From an uncultured Lachnospiraceae bacterium (GTDB lineage: Bacteria > Bacillota > Clostridia > Lachnospirales > Lachnospiraceae), in contig CAMNSZ010000022.1 of the NCBI GenBank assembly GCA_946557105.1, positions 1 to 35,628 of the forward strand: DNA of 35,628 bases, in the 5' to 3' direction. A program made the translations under genes and the position numbers. Positions 7,558 to 16,943 of the stretch are shown here, piece by piece. Below the pieces are notes generated by a model that was not told the origin of the DNA, made no database searches, and was given only the letters and a program-made list of their open reading frames with translations. Within the stretch, counting starts at the first letter, position 1, and each line of letters opens with the position of its first letter.

Positions 7558-7913
7558 TTACGGCTTACAAGTTGCCCTATTAAGGGCAATTTCAAAAATT
7601 CTTTTGTCCGGCTTGACTACTCCTTCTTCTGCCGAAGCGATGACCAAATTAATATACTGTAAAATTCCAAACTCTTTTAGTCTTTTTTCCGTACCGGATT
7701 CTTGATTTGCAATGACCCCTATGTTACATTTTTCACTTAATTTCCTTAAACACTCTTCAGCTTCGCAATATAGAATTTCGTCTTGTCTGATAAACATATT
7801 CATTAGGATACATTTGCTGCTTCAGCAACAATTTTCATTCTTTCTTCATAAACTTTGCTTTCATCTACTAATGTTGGTCCAACATCAAAAAATATCCATT
7901 TAATATTCTCCAT
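7558..7913 (-). pseudogene. Decayed HAD-superfamily hydrolase
   Basis: ATG 7913 opens a 36-residue piece with the HAD motif I region (WIFFDVGPTLVDE). Its stop (7805-7803) overlaps a new ATG as TAATG. The second piece (7803-7558) holds motif II-III-like sequence: IGVIANQESGTEKRLKEFGI and EEGVVKPDKRIFEIAL. The cap-domain region between motifs I and II is largely missing and the end after motif III is truncated. HAD phosphatases are usually over 200 residues, so this is a remnant, although both pieces could still be translated by coupling. Confidence 0.7.
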
Positions 7914-7951
7914 AATAATTCCCCATGTCGGGACATTTTTCACACCATTCC

Positions 7952-9328
7952 TTAAAATAAATAGTCAATTACGTCCTGCAGATTTTTCACCCCCACAAGC
8001 TTGATTTTACCTTTCTTTCTGTCTTCTCCTACACAGACATAAGGCAAAATACAAACTTCAAAGCCCAGCTTCTCCGCCTCTGCTACACGCTGCTTTGCCA
8101 TGCTGACCGCGCGCACCTCCCCGCTCAGACCCACTTCTCCGAAAGCAATAAGCTTAGAATCAAGGGCCTGATTACGAAAACTGGAAAGCAGCGCAAGTAC
8201 AATGCCCAAATCAATTGCCGGCTCCACTATTTTCATGCCGCCGGTAATGTTTACATAAGCGTCGCAGCCCGACAGTTGAATGCCCGAGCGCTTCTCCAAC
8301 ACAGCCATCAAAAGATTTACTCTGTTAAAGTCCGTTCCCGTGGTCTGCCTTCTGGGAATTCCGAAATTGCTATGGCACACCAATGCCTGTATCTCTATCA
8401 GCAGCGGTCTTGTTCCCTCCATAGAGCACGATACTACGGAGCCGCTTGCATTTTCCGGTCTGCCGTTCAGCATATACTCGGAGGGGTTTTGCACCTCTGT
8501 AAGCCCTTGCTCCTTCATTTCAAACACTCCAATCTCATTGGTAGAGCCGAAACGATTTTTTACTCCCCGCAAAATACGGTAGGAAGCATGTCTGTCTCCC
8601 TCGAAATAAAGCACCGTATCCACCATATGCTCCAGAACCCTCGGTCCTGCCACCGTTCCTTCCTTTGTTACATGCCCCACAATAAAAACAGAAACCAAAA
8701 GTCCCTTGGCAAGCTGCAAAAGCATGGCGGTTGCCTCCCTCACCTGAGAGACGCTTCCCGGAGCAGCCGATACAGTATCACTGTACATAGTCTGGATAGA
8801 ATCTATCACCACCACCTCGGGCTTTTTCTGTCGTATTGTCTCGGCGATTGCATCCAAACCCGTCTCACATAAAAGAAGCATGTTTTCGGAAAACCTGCCA
8901 ATGCGGTCCGCACGCATTTTTATCTGAACCTGCGATTCCTCACCCGAAATATAGAGAACCCTATGTCCTGCCTGAGAAATCTGTCTGCACACCTGCAAAA
9001 GCAGTGTGGATTTTCCGATACCCGGATCCCCTCCCACCAGAGTGAGCGAACCCTGCACAATACCTCCGCCCAACACTCTGTCCAGCTCGGCAATGCCGGT
9101 GAGCAGCTTATCCTCCTTCTGTATAGTGACATCTGCCAGAACACACGGTTCCGCCCTGTCCGTCAAACGCCCGGACTGTCCGCCGTTCCCTTTCAGCCCG
9201 GCTTTACTTACCGTCTCCTCCACAAACGTATTCCACTCTCGGCAGCCCGGGCATTGCCCCAGCCACTTAGCGGACTCGTATCCGCAATTCTGACAGTAAA
9301 ACACCGTCACTGACTTGCCCTTTGCCAT
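7952..9328 (-). CDS. radA: DNA repair protein RadA/Sms
   Basis: The 458-residue protein has the full RadA layout. A zinc finger with CQNCG and CPGC is at residues 10-27. A RecA-like ATPase has Walker A GGDPGIGKSTLL (about 97-108). The RadA-specific KNRFGST motif is near 257. A Lon-protease-like carboxy domain ends in GVKNLQDVIDYLF. RadA is a hexameric helicase that drives branch migration in recombination repair. The length is normal. ATG 9328 follows GAGAGG; an earlier in-frame start has no comparable site. Confidence 0.97.
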   Translation of the reverse strand: MAKGKSVTVFYCQNCGYESAKWLGQCPGCREWNTFVEETVSKAGLKGNGGQSGRLTDRAEPCVLADVTIQKEDKLLTGIAELDRVLGGGIVQGSLTLVGGDPGIGKSTLLLQVCRQISQAGHRVLYISGEESQVQIKMRADRIGRFSENMLLLCETGLDAIAETIRQKKPEVVVIDSIQTMYSDTVSAAPGSVSQVREATAMLLQLAKGLLVSVFIVGHVTKEGTVAGPRVLEHMVDTVLYFEGDRHASYRILRGVKNRFGSTNEIGVFEMKEQGLTEVQNPSEYMLNGRPENASGSVVSCSMEGTRPLLIEIQALVCHSNFGIPRRQTTGTDFNRVNLLMAVLEKRSGIQLSGCDAYVNITGGMKIVEPAIDLGIVLALLSSFRNQALDSKLIAFGEVGLSGEVRAVSMAKQRVAEAEKLGFEVCILPYVCVGEDRKKGKIKLVGVKNLQDVIDYLF

Positions 9329-9425
9329 AAAAAAACCTCTCTCCAAAAATTTATTTTCTCCGGCGATAAACCGAAGAAGCGCATACATGCGCGTACATGA
9401 TACCTCGTCAGGATTATTTATAAAG

Positions 9426-9470
9426 AAAAAGCCCTGACACCGGGAAAGCTTATGCTTCCCGACGCAGGGC
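9426..9470 (-). terminator. Terminator between the 9481 gene and radA
   Basis: GCCCTGCGTCGGGAAGC pairs with GCTTTCCCGGTGTCAGGGC and is followed by TTTTTC in the minus direction. It lies about 10 bases after the stop of the upstream gene. Confidence 0.85.
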
Positions 9471-9480
9471 TCCCTATTGC

Positions 9481-9894
9481 TTATGCCTGCACAATTCTTA
9501 CAGAAACCTCTCCTGCCGCTTCCAGCTCCACACTCAGACTCAGCTTACCGCTCAAATTAGTCTTCATGGTTCCCATACTTTTCCCATCAATGAAAACCTC
9601 GTATTCGGTCTCATCCGTAAGTCCTACCGTTATCTGTGAATCCTCGGAGCCTTCCACCACAAATTCAACTCCCGCGCCCGTCTCCTTGAAATTCAAAACA
9701 CTGGTTCCCGGTACGGACTCATAAAGAAACATACCGTTTTTTTCCAGCTTGGTAATCTCATGGTAGGTCTTTACCTTAAGCAAATCTCCTTCATGCTTAA
9801 AGTCCTCCAGCTTAGCCTTCTTTTCCAATTTATGATTGCCGAAACTGATTGCGCCTTCAGCCTCACTGCGGAGCAATTCTTCTACAACTGCCAT
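9481..9894 (-). CDS. Small beta-rich conserved protein
   Basis: The 137-residue protein has an amino-terminal stretch rich in E/K followed by alternating beta strands with short turns (VEFVVEGSEDSQITVGL, YEVFIDGKSMGTMKTNLSG). It has no signal peptide or membrane segment. Similar Lachnospiraceae proteins are sometimes labelled endosialidase, without support that can be seen here: no catalytic motif is present. ATG 9894 follows AGGAGGACAAGTAG. It has its own promoter and terminator. Confidence 0.75.
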   Translation of the reverse strand: MAVVEELLRSEAEGAISFGNHKLEKKAKLEDFKHEGDLLKVKTYHEITKLEKNGMFLYESVPGTSVLNFKETGAGVEFVVEGSEDSQITVGLTDETEYEVFIDGKSMGTMKTNLSGKLSLSVELEAAGEVSVRIVQA

Positions 9895-9927
9895 CTACTT
9901 GTCCTCCTGATAGTTTGTAGCTACAGT

Positions 9928-9956
9928 ATAATATAAATCACACTTTTTTTCTACAA
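9928..9956 (-). promoter_or_regulatory. Promoter of the 9481 gene
   Basis: Minus-strand TTGTAG (9956-9951), 17-base spacer, TATTAT (9933-9928), about 30 bases ahead of the start codon. Confidence 0.65.
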
Positions 9957-10004
9957 ATATTTTTTAAAAGGTATATATTTCAGCAAACCGTACGCCTGCT
10001 GCCC

Positions 10005-12449
10005 CTACTCCTTTTTCACCGTAAAGATTACCTGCTCGTTTTTATAACCCGCCGACACTGTATCTCCCGGAATTACCTTCTTTAAAAGAATTTCCTCCGC
10101 AAGCGCATCCTCCACCACCGACTGGATTGCTCTCTTTAAAGGTCTTGCACCCATCTTATTATCCGCATATTTTTTCACCAAATGTTCCTTTAGCGCAGGC
10201 GTAATGGAAAGCTTAATACCAAGCTGTGCCTCGCATCGCTTATACAGGTTGCCCGACAACAGATTCACTATCTCCTTCATATTGTCATTGTTAAGCTGGT
10301 GGAACACAATGATATCGTCAATACGGTTGACAAACTCCGGCTTAAAGCTGCGCTTTACCTCCTCCATAACGCCCGACTTCATTTTCTCATAATCCCTTTT
10401 TTCATTGCTCTCGGCTGCAAATCCCAAATTTTTAGGATCCACAATGCGCTGTGCTCCTGCATTGGAGGTCATGATAAGAACAGTATTTTTGAAGCTGACC
10501 TTTCTTCCCTTAGAATCCGTAATATGGCCGTCATCCAACACCTGAAGCAGAATATTGAACACATCCGGATGGGCCTTTTCGATTTCATCAAAAAGTACCA
10601 CTGAATAAGGATTACGACGTACCTTTTCGGATAACTGCCCTCCCTCTTCAAAGCCTACATAACCCGGAGGCGACCCTATCATCTTAGACACCGAATGCCC
10701 TTCCATATACTCGGACATGTCCACACGTATCATAGCGTCCTCGGAGCCAAACATTGCCTCCGCAAGAGCCTTGCTAAGCTCGGTTTTTCCCACGCCGGTA
10801 GGTCCTAAGAACAGGAATGAACCGATAGGACGGTTCGGATCCTTCAGCCCCACTCTTCCTCTTCGCATTGCCTTTGCCACCGCAGCTACAGCCTCCTTTT
10901 GACCGATAACTCTCTTGTGTAGGATACTCTCCAGCTTGAGAAGTCTGGCGCTTTCCTTCTCGGCAAGCTTTTGCACGGGTATCTTGGTCCACATTGCCAC
11001 CACTTCGGCAATATCATTATCACCGATAGTATATTTCCTGTTGCTCTCTTGATTTTCTTTCCGCTTTATCAGCCGCTCATATTTCTTTATCAGCTGCTCC
11101 TGATTCTGCTTAATCTCTGCCGCCTGAGTAAACGCCTCCATCCGAATGGAGCGTTCAATCTGCAAATCCATTTTCTTAATCTGCTCCAAAAGCTCCTTCT
11201 GCTTGTCTGGCATATTCATACTGCGCAGTCTGGCGCTTGCCGCCGCCTCGTCAATCAAGTCGATTGCCTTATCGGGAAGATTTCTGTCGTTAATATAACG
11301 GTTAGACAATCTGACGGCCGCTTCCACCGCCTCATTTGTTATATTCACCTGATGATGCTCTTCGTATTTTCCCTTGATACCCTCCAATATACGGACAGCT
11401 TCCTCCTCGGTAGGCTCCTCCACGCTGACCGGCTGGAAACGTCTCTCCAACGCCGCGTCCTTTTCCACATACTTTCTATACTCTGCTATAGTGGTTGCTC
11501 CGATAAGCTGTATCTCTCCTCTCGCCAAAGAAGGTTTCAAAATATTGGAGGCGTCTATTGCACCCTCGGCGCCCCCTGCACCGATAATGGTATGAAGCTC
11601 ATCCAAAAAGAGGATTACATTGCCGTCCTCAATAACCTCTTTTACCACCTTCTTAATGCGCTCCTCAAATTCCCCTCTATACTTACTGCCCGCTACCATA
11701 CCGGACAAATCCAGAGTCAAAACACGTTTATTTTGTACTGTAAAGGGTACTTCCCCTGCCACGATACGAAGAGCAAGACCTTCAACCACTGCCGTCTTAC
11801 CCACGCCGGGCTCTCCTATAAGACACGGGTTATTCTTAGTGCGCCTGCTCAGTATCTGAATGACCCGGCGAATCTCTTCTTCTCTGCCGATTACCGGATC
11901 CAGCCTCCCCTCCCTTGCCAAAGCAGTCAAATCTCTGCTGTATTGCTCCAGAGTGGAAGCTTTTCCTTTTCCCGCAGCCTTACGCCCCAAATCCTCTTTG
12001 TAAAGATTACCGTCCTGTCCTATAGCCAGCAGAATATCAACATAAATCTTCTGAATATTTGCGCCTATGGTATTCAATAGACGGACCGCTACATTTTCTC
12101 CTTCCTTGATTAAAGCCATAAGGAGATGCTCCGTTCCCGTTTCCCTCTGTCCGAAGCGCTCTGCCTGTCTGTGAGCCTCCTCCAAAATTTTCTTGGCACG
12201 GGGAGAATAGCCTTCTCTCTCCCTGACCGTAATACCGCTTTCAAAAGCAATCAGCTCTTGAATCATATCCACGACCTGCTTTACCTCAACACCGTTCTCC
12301 GCAAGCACTTTTGCGGCAACGCCGCTGTTTTCCTTTAACAGACCAACCAGTATATGCTCCGTTCCCACATATCCCTGCTTAAAGGTCCTTGCACATTTTG
12401 CAGCCTGCGCAAGCGCTGCCTGTGCCTTATCCGTAAACTGTGACTGCAT
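10005..12449 (-). CDS. clpC: ClpC-type AAA+ unfoldase of the Clp protease
   Basis: The 814-residue protein shows two Clp-N repeats (residues 1-145), a first AAA+ domain with Walker [14 protein letters not shown] and Walker [11 protein letters not shown], and a UVR-like middle helix region (about 410-450). The second AAA+ domain has [14 protein letters not shown] and [15 protein letters not shown] ClpB-type middle domain is absent, which marks it as ClpC. It unfolds proteins for ClpP in the cytoplasm. Its start overlaps the stop of the gntR gene by one base (TAATG), so the two are one operon. The usual ctsR-mcsA-mcsB genes are not next to it. Confidence 0.97.
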   Translation of the reverse strand: MQSQFTDKAQAALAQAAKCARTFKQGYVGTEHILVGLLKENSGVAAKVLAENGVEVKQVVDMIQELIAFESGITVREREGYSPRAKKILEEAHRQAERFGQRETGTEHLLMALIKEGENVAVRLLNTIGANIQKIYVDILLAIGQDGNLYKEDLGRKAAGKGKASTLEQYSRDLTALAREGRLDPVIGREEEIRRVIQILSRRTKNNPCLIGEPGVGKTAVVEGLALRIVAGEVPFTVQNKRVLTLDLSGMVAGSKYRGEFEERIKKVVKEVIEDGNVILFLDELHTIIGAGGAEGAIDASNILKPSLARGEIQLIGATTIAEYRKYVEKDAALERRFQPVSVEEPTEEEAVRILEGIKGKYEEHHQVNITNEAVEAAVRLSNRYINDRNLPDKAIDLIDEAAASARLRSMNMPDKQKELLEQIKKMDLQIERSIRMEAFTQAAEIKQNQEQLIKKYERLIKRKENQESNRKYTIGDNDIAEVVAMWTKIPVQKLAEKESARLLKLESILHKRVIGQKEAVAAVAKAMRRGRVGLKDPNRPIGSFLFLGPTGVGKTELSKALAEAMFGSEDAMIRVDMSEYMEGHSVSKMIGSPPGYVGFEEGGQLSEKVRRNPYSVVLFDEIEKAHPDVFNILLQVLDDGHITDSKGRKVSFKNTVLIMTSNAGAQRIVDPKNLGFAAESNEKRDYEKMKSGVMEEVKRSFKPEFVNRIDDIIVFHQLNNDNMKEIVNLLSGNLYKRCEAQLGIKLSITPALKEHLVKKYADNKMGARPLKRAIQSVVEDALAEEILLKKVIPGDTVSAGYKNEQVIFTVKKE

Positions 12450-12826
12450 TATTTCAGCCCTCCATAATCTTCATATATTTCATCAATCAACGTGTGAATT
12501 TCGTCACGGGAAATATTCTTACAGCTGCTCTTTGCAAGTATTACCTGTAATTCCCTTTTTAACTCCTCCAACGTACATATCCTGTCCACGTCTATGGCAA
12601 TCACGGCGCCTTTTCTCCTGTCAACCTTGACATAGCCCTCCTGCTTTAGAACAGTATATGCCTTATTTACCGTATGCATGTTGATACCTATGGTATCGGC
12701 TAACTGGCGGACGCTTGGCAGGGAATCTCCTTCATGAAACTGAGATGTGGCTATTCCCATGATAATTTGATTGCGAAGCTGCAAATATAAAGCTTCATCA
12801 CTGTTAAAGTCAATCTCAATAATCAT
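12449..12826 (-). CDS. GntR-family regulator, short YtrA-like type
   Basis: The 125-residue protein carries a winged helix-turn-helix at residues 10-70 (LYLQLRNQIIMGIA, DSLPSVRQLADTIGINMHTV, NKAYTVLKQEGYV) and only a short helical tail, as in the YtrA/YhcF group. ATG 12826 is 7 bases after AAGGAGG; a UUG six bases earlier would be too close. A strong promoter overlaps a perfect palindrome at 12857-12875, so it probably represses itself and clpC. The inducing signal is unknown. Confidence 0.88.
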   Translation of the reverse strand: MIIEIDFNSDEALYLQLRNQIIMGIATSQFHEGDSLPSVRQLADTIGINMHTVNKAYTVLKQEGYVKVDRRKGAVIAIDVDRICTLEELKRELQVILAKSSCKNISRDEIHTLIDEIYEDYGGLK

Positions 12827-12856
12827 GTGCAAGCCTCCTTTTCTTATCCGTCGATT

Positions 12857-12894
12857 GTTATATTCATATTATAACAGCATAAAGCTACTGTCAA
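12857..12894 (-). promoter_or_regulatory. gntR-clpC promoter with palindromic operator
   Basis: Minus-strand TTGACA (12894-12889), 17-base spacer, TAATAT (12871-12866). GTTATA-N7-TATAAC (12857-12875) is a perfect inverted repeat lying across the -10, as expected for a GntR autorepressor. No CtsR-type direct repeat is seen here. The stretch 12895-13028 holds nothing else recognised. Confidence 0.75.
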
Positions 12895-13028
12895 CCTCAC
12901 CTTAAAAAGTTTATAAAAAATACCGGCACTCTGCTCTACACAAAATACCGGCATCTTCTAATATAAACGGCAGCCTAATGCTTCATGCCGAAGCGTTATT
13001 CACATAAGCGCCTCGCTTATCCTTCCAT

Positions 13029-14414
13029 CTATAAATCTTCTTCGCCGTTCCAATTCAAAAATTCAAATTCAAATTCATCGTCGTCCTGCATAAAATTCTT
13101 TGATTTCCAACCGGGCTTAGGCGTATTGCCTCCCTGTGCGGGCGACGCTCCCATCGGGCGCTGTCCTCCCGCCGTTCTTTGGCCTCCCTGTGCGGGCGAC
13201 GCTCCCATCGGACGCTGTCCTCCCGCCGGTCTTTGGCCTCCCTGCGCGGGCGACGCTCCCATCGGACGCTGTCCTCCTGCCGGTCTTTGGCCTCCCTGCG
13301 CAGAGGATGCCCCCGCAGGGCGTTTCTTTTCGGTTCCCACGGTATGCATTACTCCGCGGCTTCCGCCCTGCGGTCTTTCACCGCCGCGCCTTCTCACCGT
13401 GTTTCTCTCAACCTGCGAAAAATATTCGTCATCCGTCATATCCTTAAGCTTAAAAATCAGGAAAGCAATGACTCCCGCCATGGCAACCATTAATATCACC
13501 ATTATAATAATGGCAATTTTTTGGCTGCTTACTTTTTTATGCTCCTCGTTATACAACTGCTCATTGCTTTTTCCCACATCAAAAATATTCTCTATATCGT
13601 ACTGCTTATTTGCCTTGTAGTCCATAAGGTACCATTTACCATTCTGGAACTTGGTATCATAGTCCTTGGTTTCAACCGGTTCCTCAGGCTCCGGTTCAAC
13701 GGGAGGCTCCGTTTCTGCGGGCGGTTCTTCACTGGCTGCCGGAACCAGCTCCCCCGACACCGATACATAATCGGAACGGATAAACCCCGATACCTCCGAG
13801 CCGTTGTCTATAAAGTTTACCCTATACCAGACATTGCCGTCCGTACCGGTTGCCTTTCCCGATACCGTCAAAGCCATTCCGCTTTGTACCTTGGTTACCT
13901 TCTGGCTGGTCGTCGATGCATTGCTCCTCACATTGACCGCCTGACCGCCTTTTACACTCGCGCTGACCGGATTTAATTCCTCAACCTGTGCCGGCGTTTC
14001 CGTGGTGGACGCCGGCAGCGTTGTGGTCGTCGTAGATGTAGCCGGCGGAGTAGAAGTAGTTGTTCCCGGCTCCTTAGTCGGAGGCGTTGTTCCGTCGGTA
14101 ATATCTATATAATCCGAACGAATGTAACCCAAGGTATCGGAATCTACAAAGACCTGATACCAAATCGTTCCGTCATCCGCCTTCATCTGATGATTGATGG
14201 TTACATTTGCATTCTCAAGTGCGCTTCCCAAAACCTCGCTGCTTTTGTTTGCCTCCTTTCGGATATTTACCGTCTTCTTCACCTTGCCCTGACTTTGAGC
14301 ATGGCTGACTATGGAGAAATGTTCCGTAAAAAGACATAATCCCAATACCGCCAGCATTGTCGCTGCCGCATAAGCAAACCGCCATCCCCAACGTATTTCT
14401 TTTGTTCTGCTCAT
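13029..14414 (-). CDS. Membrane protein with two SH3 domains and a repeated G/Q/P tail
   Basis: The 461-residue product has a signal or anchor segment at about 12-32 and a first bacterial SH3 domain (VNIRKEANKSSEVLGSALE, about 48-105). A Thr/Pro linker (about 107-145), a second SH3 domain (VNVRSNASTTSQKV, about 160-220), and a Pro/Glu linker follow. A transmembrane segment (IAIIIMVILMVAMAGVIAFL) is near 300. The cytoplasmic tail holds about three 18-residue repeats of the type GGQRPMGASPAQ and an acidic end. SH3b domains bind cell-wall peptides outside the cell. The tail would lie inside, which is unusual. AAAGGAAAGG precedes ATG 14414. Confidence 0.8.
   Translation of the reverse strand: MSRTKEIRWGWRFAYAAATMLAVLGLCLFTEHFSIVSHAQSQGKVKKTVNIRKEANKSSEVLGSALENANVTINHQMKADDGTIWYQVFVDSDTLGYIRSDYIDITDGTTPPTKEPGTTTSTPPATSTTTTTLPASTTETPAQVEELNPVSASVKGGQAVNVRSNASTTSQKVTKVQSGMALTVSGKATGTDGNVWYRVNFIDNGSEVSGFIRSDYVSVSGELVPAASEEPPAETEPPVEPEPEEPVETKDYDTKFQNGKWYLMDYKANKQYDIENIFDVGKSNEQLYNEEHKKVSSQKIAIIIMVILMVAMAGVIAFLIFKLKDMTDDEYFSQVERNTVRRRGGERPQGGSRGVMHTVGTEKKRPAGASSAQGGQRPAGGQRPMGASPAQGGQRPAGGQRPMGASPAQGGQRTAGGQRPMGASPAQGGNTPKPGWKSKNFMQDDDEFEFEFLNWNGEEDL
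13128..13320 (-). repeat. 54-bp tandem repeat inside the SH3 protein gene
   Basis: Units start at 13128, 13182 and 13236, with a partial unit from 13290, each exactly 54 bases apart and nearly identical. They encode 18-residue units built on GGQRP and MGASPAQ. The repeats are in frame, so copy-number change would lengthen or shorten the tail without breaking the gene. Confidence 0.9.
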
Positions 14415-14477
14415 ATGCCATCCTTTCCTTTTGTAGCGCTACCCTTGAATTAATTAGTGTGCCTGCCTTCTCTATAG

Positions 14478-14921
14478 TTAATTATCGCGCATAAATCTTC
14501 TTTGACCTTCTCCACCGGACTCCGAGCCGTATCCCTTCTTATCCCGGCGCAGCTGCTCCCGCTGTTGCTCCTCAATATTACGATGAACCGCTATCTCGCA
14601 TTGTGGGCAGTATCTTCCGCTGCGGATAGGCTGCCTGCATATTTCACAGTGCAAAAAGCTTTTAGACCCTTCCGCTACCTGTATACGTGATTCCCGTAAA
14701 AGCCTTCGGATTGTCTTTTGTGAAACTCCGATTGCCGATTCTATTTCCATTGCAGTGGCGCCTCTATGCTGCTCTATATACGCTCTTACCTTCCCATAAT
14801 CATCATAATCCAAAAAATTACAATTCTCACATTGGTATTCTCCCACACCCTTAAATACCATTACGCCTCCGCACTTTTGGCAAACCTTTGGAATGTGATC
14901 CATCAAATCCAATCTATCCAT
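14478..14921 (-). CDS. Zinc-ribbon and helix-turn-helix protein (flagellar-operon YvyF-like)
   Basis: The 147-residue protein has two metal-binding Cys pairs near the start (CQKCGG and CENCN, residues 13-36) and a helix-turn-helix-like segment (ATAMEIESAIGVSQKTIRRLL, about 54-74, broken here only for description). A second four-Cys cluster (CEICRQ and CPQCE, about 91-110) and a basic tail follow. It resembles YvyF/TIGR03826-type proteins, but no flagellar genes are nearby. ATG 14921 follows AGAGGGA. It lies 45 bases after purD and 63 bases before the SH3 gene, so it may be read through from the pur operon. Confidence 0.75.
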   Translation of the reverse strand: MDRLDLMDHIPKVCQKCGGVMVFKGVGEYQCENCNFLDYDDYGKVRAYIEQHRGATAMEIESAIGVSQKTIRRLLRESRIQVAEGSKSFLHCEICRQPIRSGRYCPQCEIAVHRNIEEQQREQLRRDKKGYGSESGGEGQRRFMRDN

Positions 14922-14966
14922 AATTTCCCTCTTTTCATTTATATACACTCATTGCCGAACCGGTTT

Positions 14967-16244
14967 TTACGCTTCGTCAATCGCTTTTCCAATATCATGT
15001 CTCATATATTTGTTGTCAAAGGAAACCCATTCCACCGCCTCATAAGCCTTGGCACGCGCTTCTTTCAGGGTAGCTCCCTTAGCCGTAATACCCAGCACGC
15101 GTCCGCCGTTTGTCACAACACGGCCTTTATCGTCAAATTTGCTTCCTGCATGGAAGCAGTAATAATCATCCCTGCCGTCAAATTTCTCCAAGCCTGTTAT
15201 TTCAAAACCCTTTTCATAAGAAACCGGATACCCCTCCGAGGCAAGCACCACACACACCGCCGCGTTGTCCTCAAACTCCAAATTAATTTTATCGAGAGTT
15301 CCATCGATACATGCATCCACCACGTCCATAATATCGTTTTTCATACGGCAGAGCACCACCTGCGCCTCAGGGTCTCCGAATCTTGCATTATATTCCAATA
15401 CCTTCGGCCCTTCGGGAGTCAACATCAATCCAAAGAAAATAACGCCCTTAAACGCTCTGCCCTCCGCAGCCATGGCGTCCACGGTAGCCTGATAAATGTA
15501 CTTCTTACAGAATTCGTCCACTTCCTTGGTATAGAAAGGGCTGGGAGAAAAGTTACCCATACCTCCGGTATTTAATCCCTGATCGCCGTCCTGTGCGCGC
15601 TTATGATCCTGTGCGGAGGTCATCGGCTTTATTGTTTTTCCGTCAACAAAGGAAAGCACCGATACCTCCCGCCCTGTCATAAATTCCTCGATCACCATCT
15701 GATTTCCCGCACTGCCAAAATGCTTATCCAGCATGATTTCTTTTACTCCGGCTTTTGCCTCCTCCAAAGTATTGCAGATAAGGACTCCTTTTCCGAGGGC
15801 GAGACCGTCCGCCTTAAGCACAATAGGGAATTCCGCCGTCTCCAAATAAGCCAATGCCTTCTCTGCATTGTCGAAAATCTCATATGCCGCCGTGGGAATA
15901 TTGTACTTTTTCATTAAATCCTTTGAAAAAGCCTTGCTTCCTTCCAAAACAGCCGCCTTTTTATCAGGTCCGAACACACGCAGCCCCGCGCACTTCAGCT
16001 CATCCACAAGACCTCCTACCAAAGGGTCATCCGGCGCCACAAAAACCAAATCTACCTGTTTTTCCTTTGCATAGGAGACAATCTTATCAAATTCCATAAC
16101 GCCGATTGAAGGTTCACACTCAGCCACCTGCGCGATACCTGCATTTCCCGGAACGCAATAAAGCTTATCTACCCTTTTGCTTTTTTTCATACTGACTGCG
16201 ATAGCGTGCTCTCTCCCGCCTCCGCCCACTATTAAAACCTTCAT
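14967..16244 (-). CDS. purD: Phosphoribosylamine-glycine ligase
   Basis: The 425-residue ATP-grasp enzyme joins glycine to phosphoribosylamine, step 2 of purine synthesis. It begins MKVLIVGGGGREHAIA, has the ATP-grasp core PIVLKADGLALGKGV (about 130-144) and the PurD signature FNxRFGDPEAQ as YNARFGDPEAQVVL (about 288-301). Length and domain order are normal. ATG 16244 follows GGAGGAAGCGTT. It is the last pur gene of a purE-purM-purN-purD run. Confidence 0.97.
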   Translation of the reverse strand: MKVLIVGGGGREHAIAVSMKKSKRVDKLYCVPGNAGIAQVAECEPSIGVMEFDKIVSYAKEKQVDLVFVAPDDPLVGGLVDELKCAGLRVFGPDKKAAVLEGSKAFSKDLMKKYNIPTAAYEIFDNAEKALAYLETAEFPIVLKADGLALGKGVLICNTLEEAKAGVKEIMLDKHFGSAGNQMVIEEFMTGREVSVLSFVDGKTIKPMTSAQDHKRAQDGDQGLNTGGMGNFSPSPFYTKEVDEFCKKYIYQATVDAMAAEGRAFKGVIFFGLMLTPEGPKVLEYNARFGDPEAQVVLCRMKNDIMDVVDACIDGTLDKINLEFEDNAAVCVVLASEGYPVSYEKGFEITGLEKFDGRDDYYCFHAGSKFDDKGRVVTNGGRVLGITAKGATLKEARAKAYEAVEWVSFDNKYMRHDIGKAIDEA

Positions 16245-16307
16245 AACGCTTCCTCCATGCTGCCGGCGCCTCTCAAACAAAAGCGCCGTCTGATATTTAT
16301 ATGTATG

Positions 16308-16943
16308 TTAATCCGTTACTTTTATATGCCTCACGGTATTACCCGTAACCGCCAGACGGCCGTTTGCGAAATCATCTATCGCCTGAGGAAGGATTATCCA
16401 CTCGGCCTGCTCCATCACACGCCGCTGCAGTACCTCGGGGGTATCCCCCTCCTCTACAGCCACGGGCTTCTGAGCGATAATCGGACCCTCGTCCATGCCC
16501 TCCGTGACAAAATGCACTGTGGCGCCCGTCACCTTCACTCCCCGCTCCAATACTCTTTCATGCACCTTAAGTCCGTAGTAGCCCACTCCGCAAAAAGAAG
16601 GAATAAGCGAAGGATGAATATTTATGATTCGATTGCTGTATTTATGTACCATGTCCTGCGGAACGGATACCAAAAAACCGGCAAGCACAATCAAATCCGG
16701 TGAAAATTCATCCACCTTCTCCAGAAAAGCCTTCTGGAACGCCGCTCTGTCCTCAAAATCCTTAGGCGACACGCTTACTGCCGGAATCCCTGCATTTTGG
16801 GCACGCTCTAAGCTTTTGACGGTTTTGTTATTGCTAAGTACTCCCACCAGCTCCACATTGGTAATGGTTTTTTTCTTTACTCCGTCTATTATTGCCTGTA
16901 AATTAGTGCCGCCGCCGGACACCAAAACCACAACTCTTAACAT
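16308..16943 (-). CDS. purN: Phosphoribosylglycinamide formyltransferase
   Basis: The 211-residue enzyme transfers a formyl group from 10-formyl-THF to GAR. It has the N-terminal loop VLVSGGGTNLQAI, the catalytic region INIHPSLIPSF (catalytic Asn and His) and the active-site Asp in VTEGMDEGPII. Its start overlaps the end of purM by 7 bases, so the pair is translationally coupled. Confidence 0.97.
   Translation of the reverse strand: MLRVVVLVSGGGTNLQAIIDGVKKKTITNVELVGVLSNNKTVKSLERAQNAGIPAVSVSPKDFEDRAAFQKAFLEKVDEFSPDLIVLAGFLVSVPQDMVHKYSNRIINIHPSLIPSFCGVGYYGLKVHERVLERGVKVTGATVHFVTEGMDEGPIIAQKPVAVEEGDTPEVLQRRVMEQAEWIILPQAIDDFANGRLAVTGNTVRHIKVTD

Noticed and set aside
11000..12080. Long plus-strand open frame opposite clpC
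   Set aside because: It is the antisense shadow of a highly conserved gene, with no ribosome site and no sensible protein pattern.
13128..13320. Possible CRISPR-like array
   Set aside because: Units are contiguous 54-bp coding repeats without unique spacers, in frame inside a gene.
13000..13620. Plus-strand frame with repeated Pro/Cys/Ala units
   Set aside because: It is the antisense reading of the 54-bp repeats in the SH3 protein gene.
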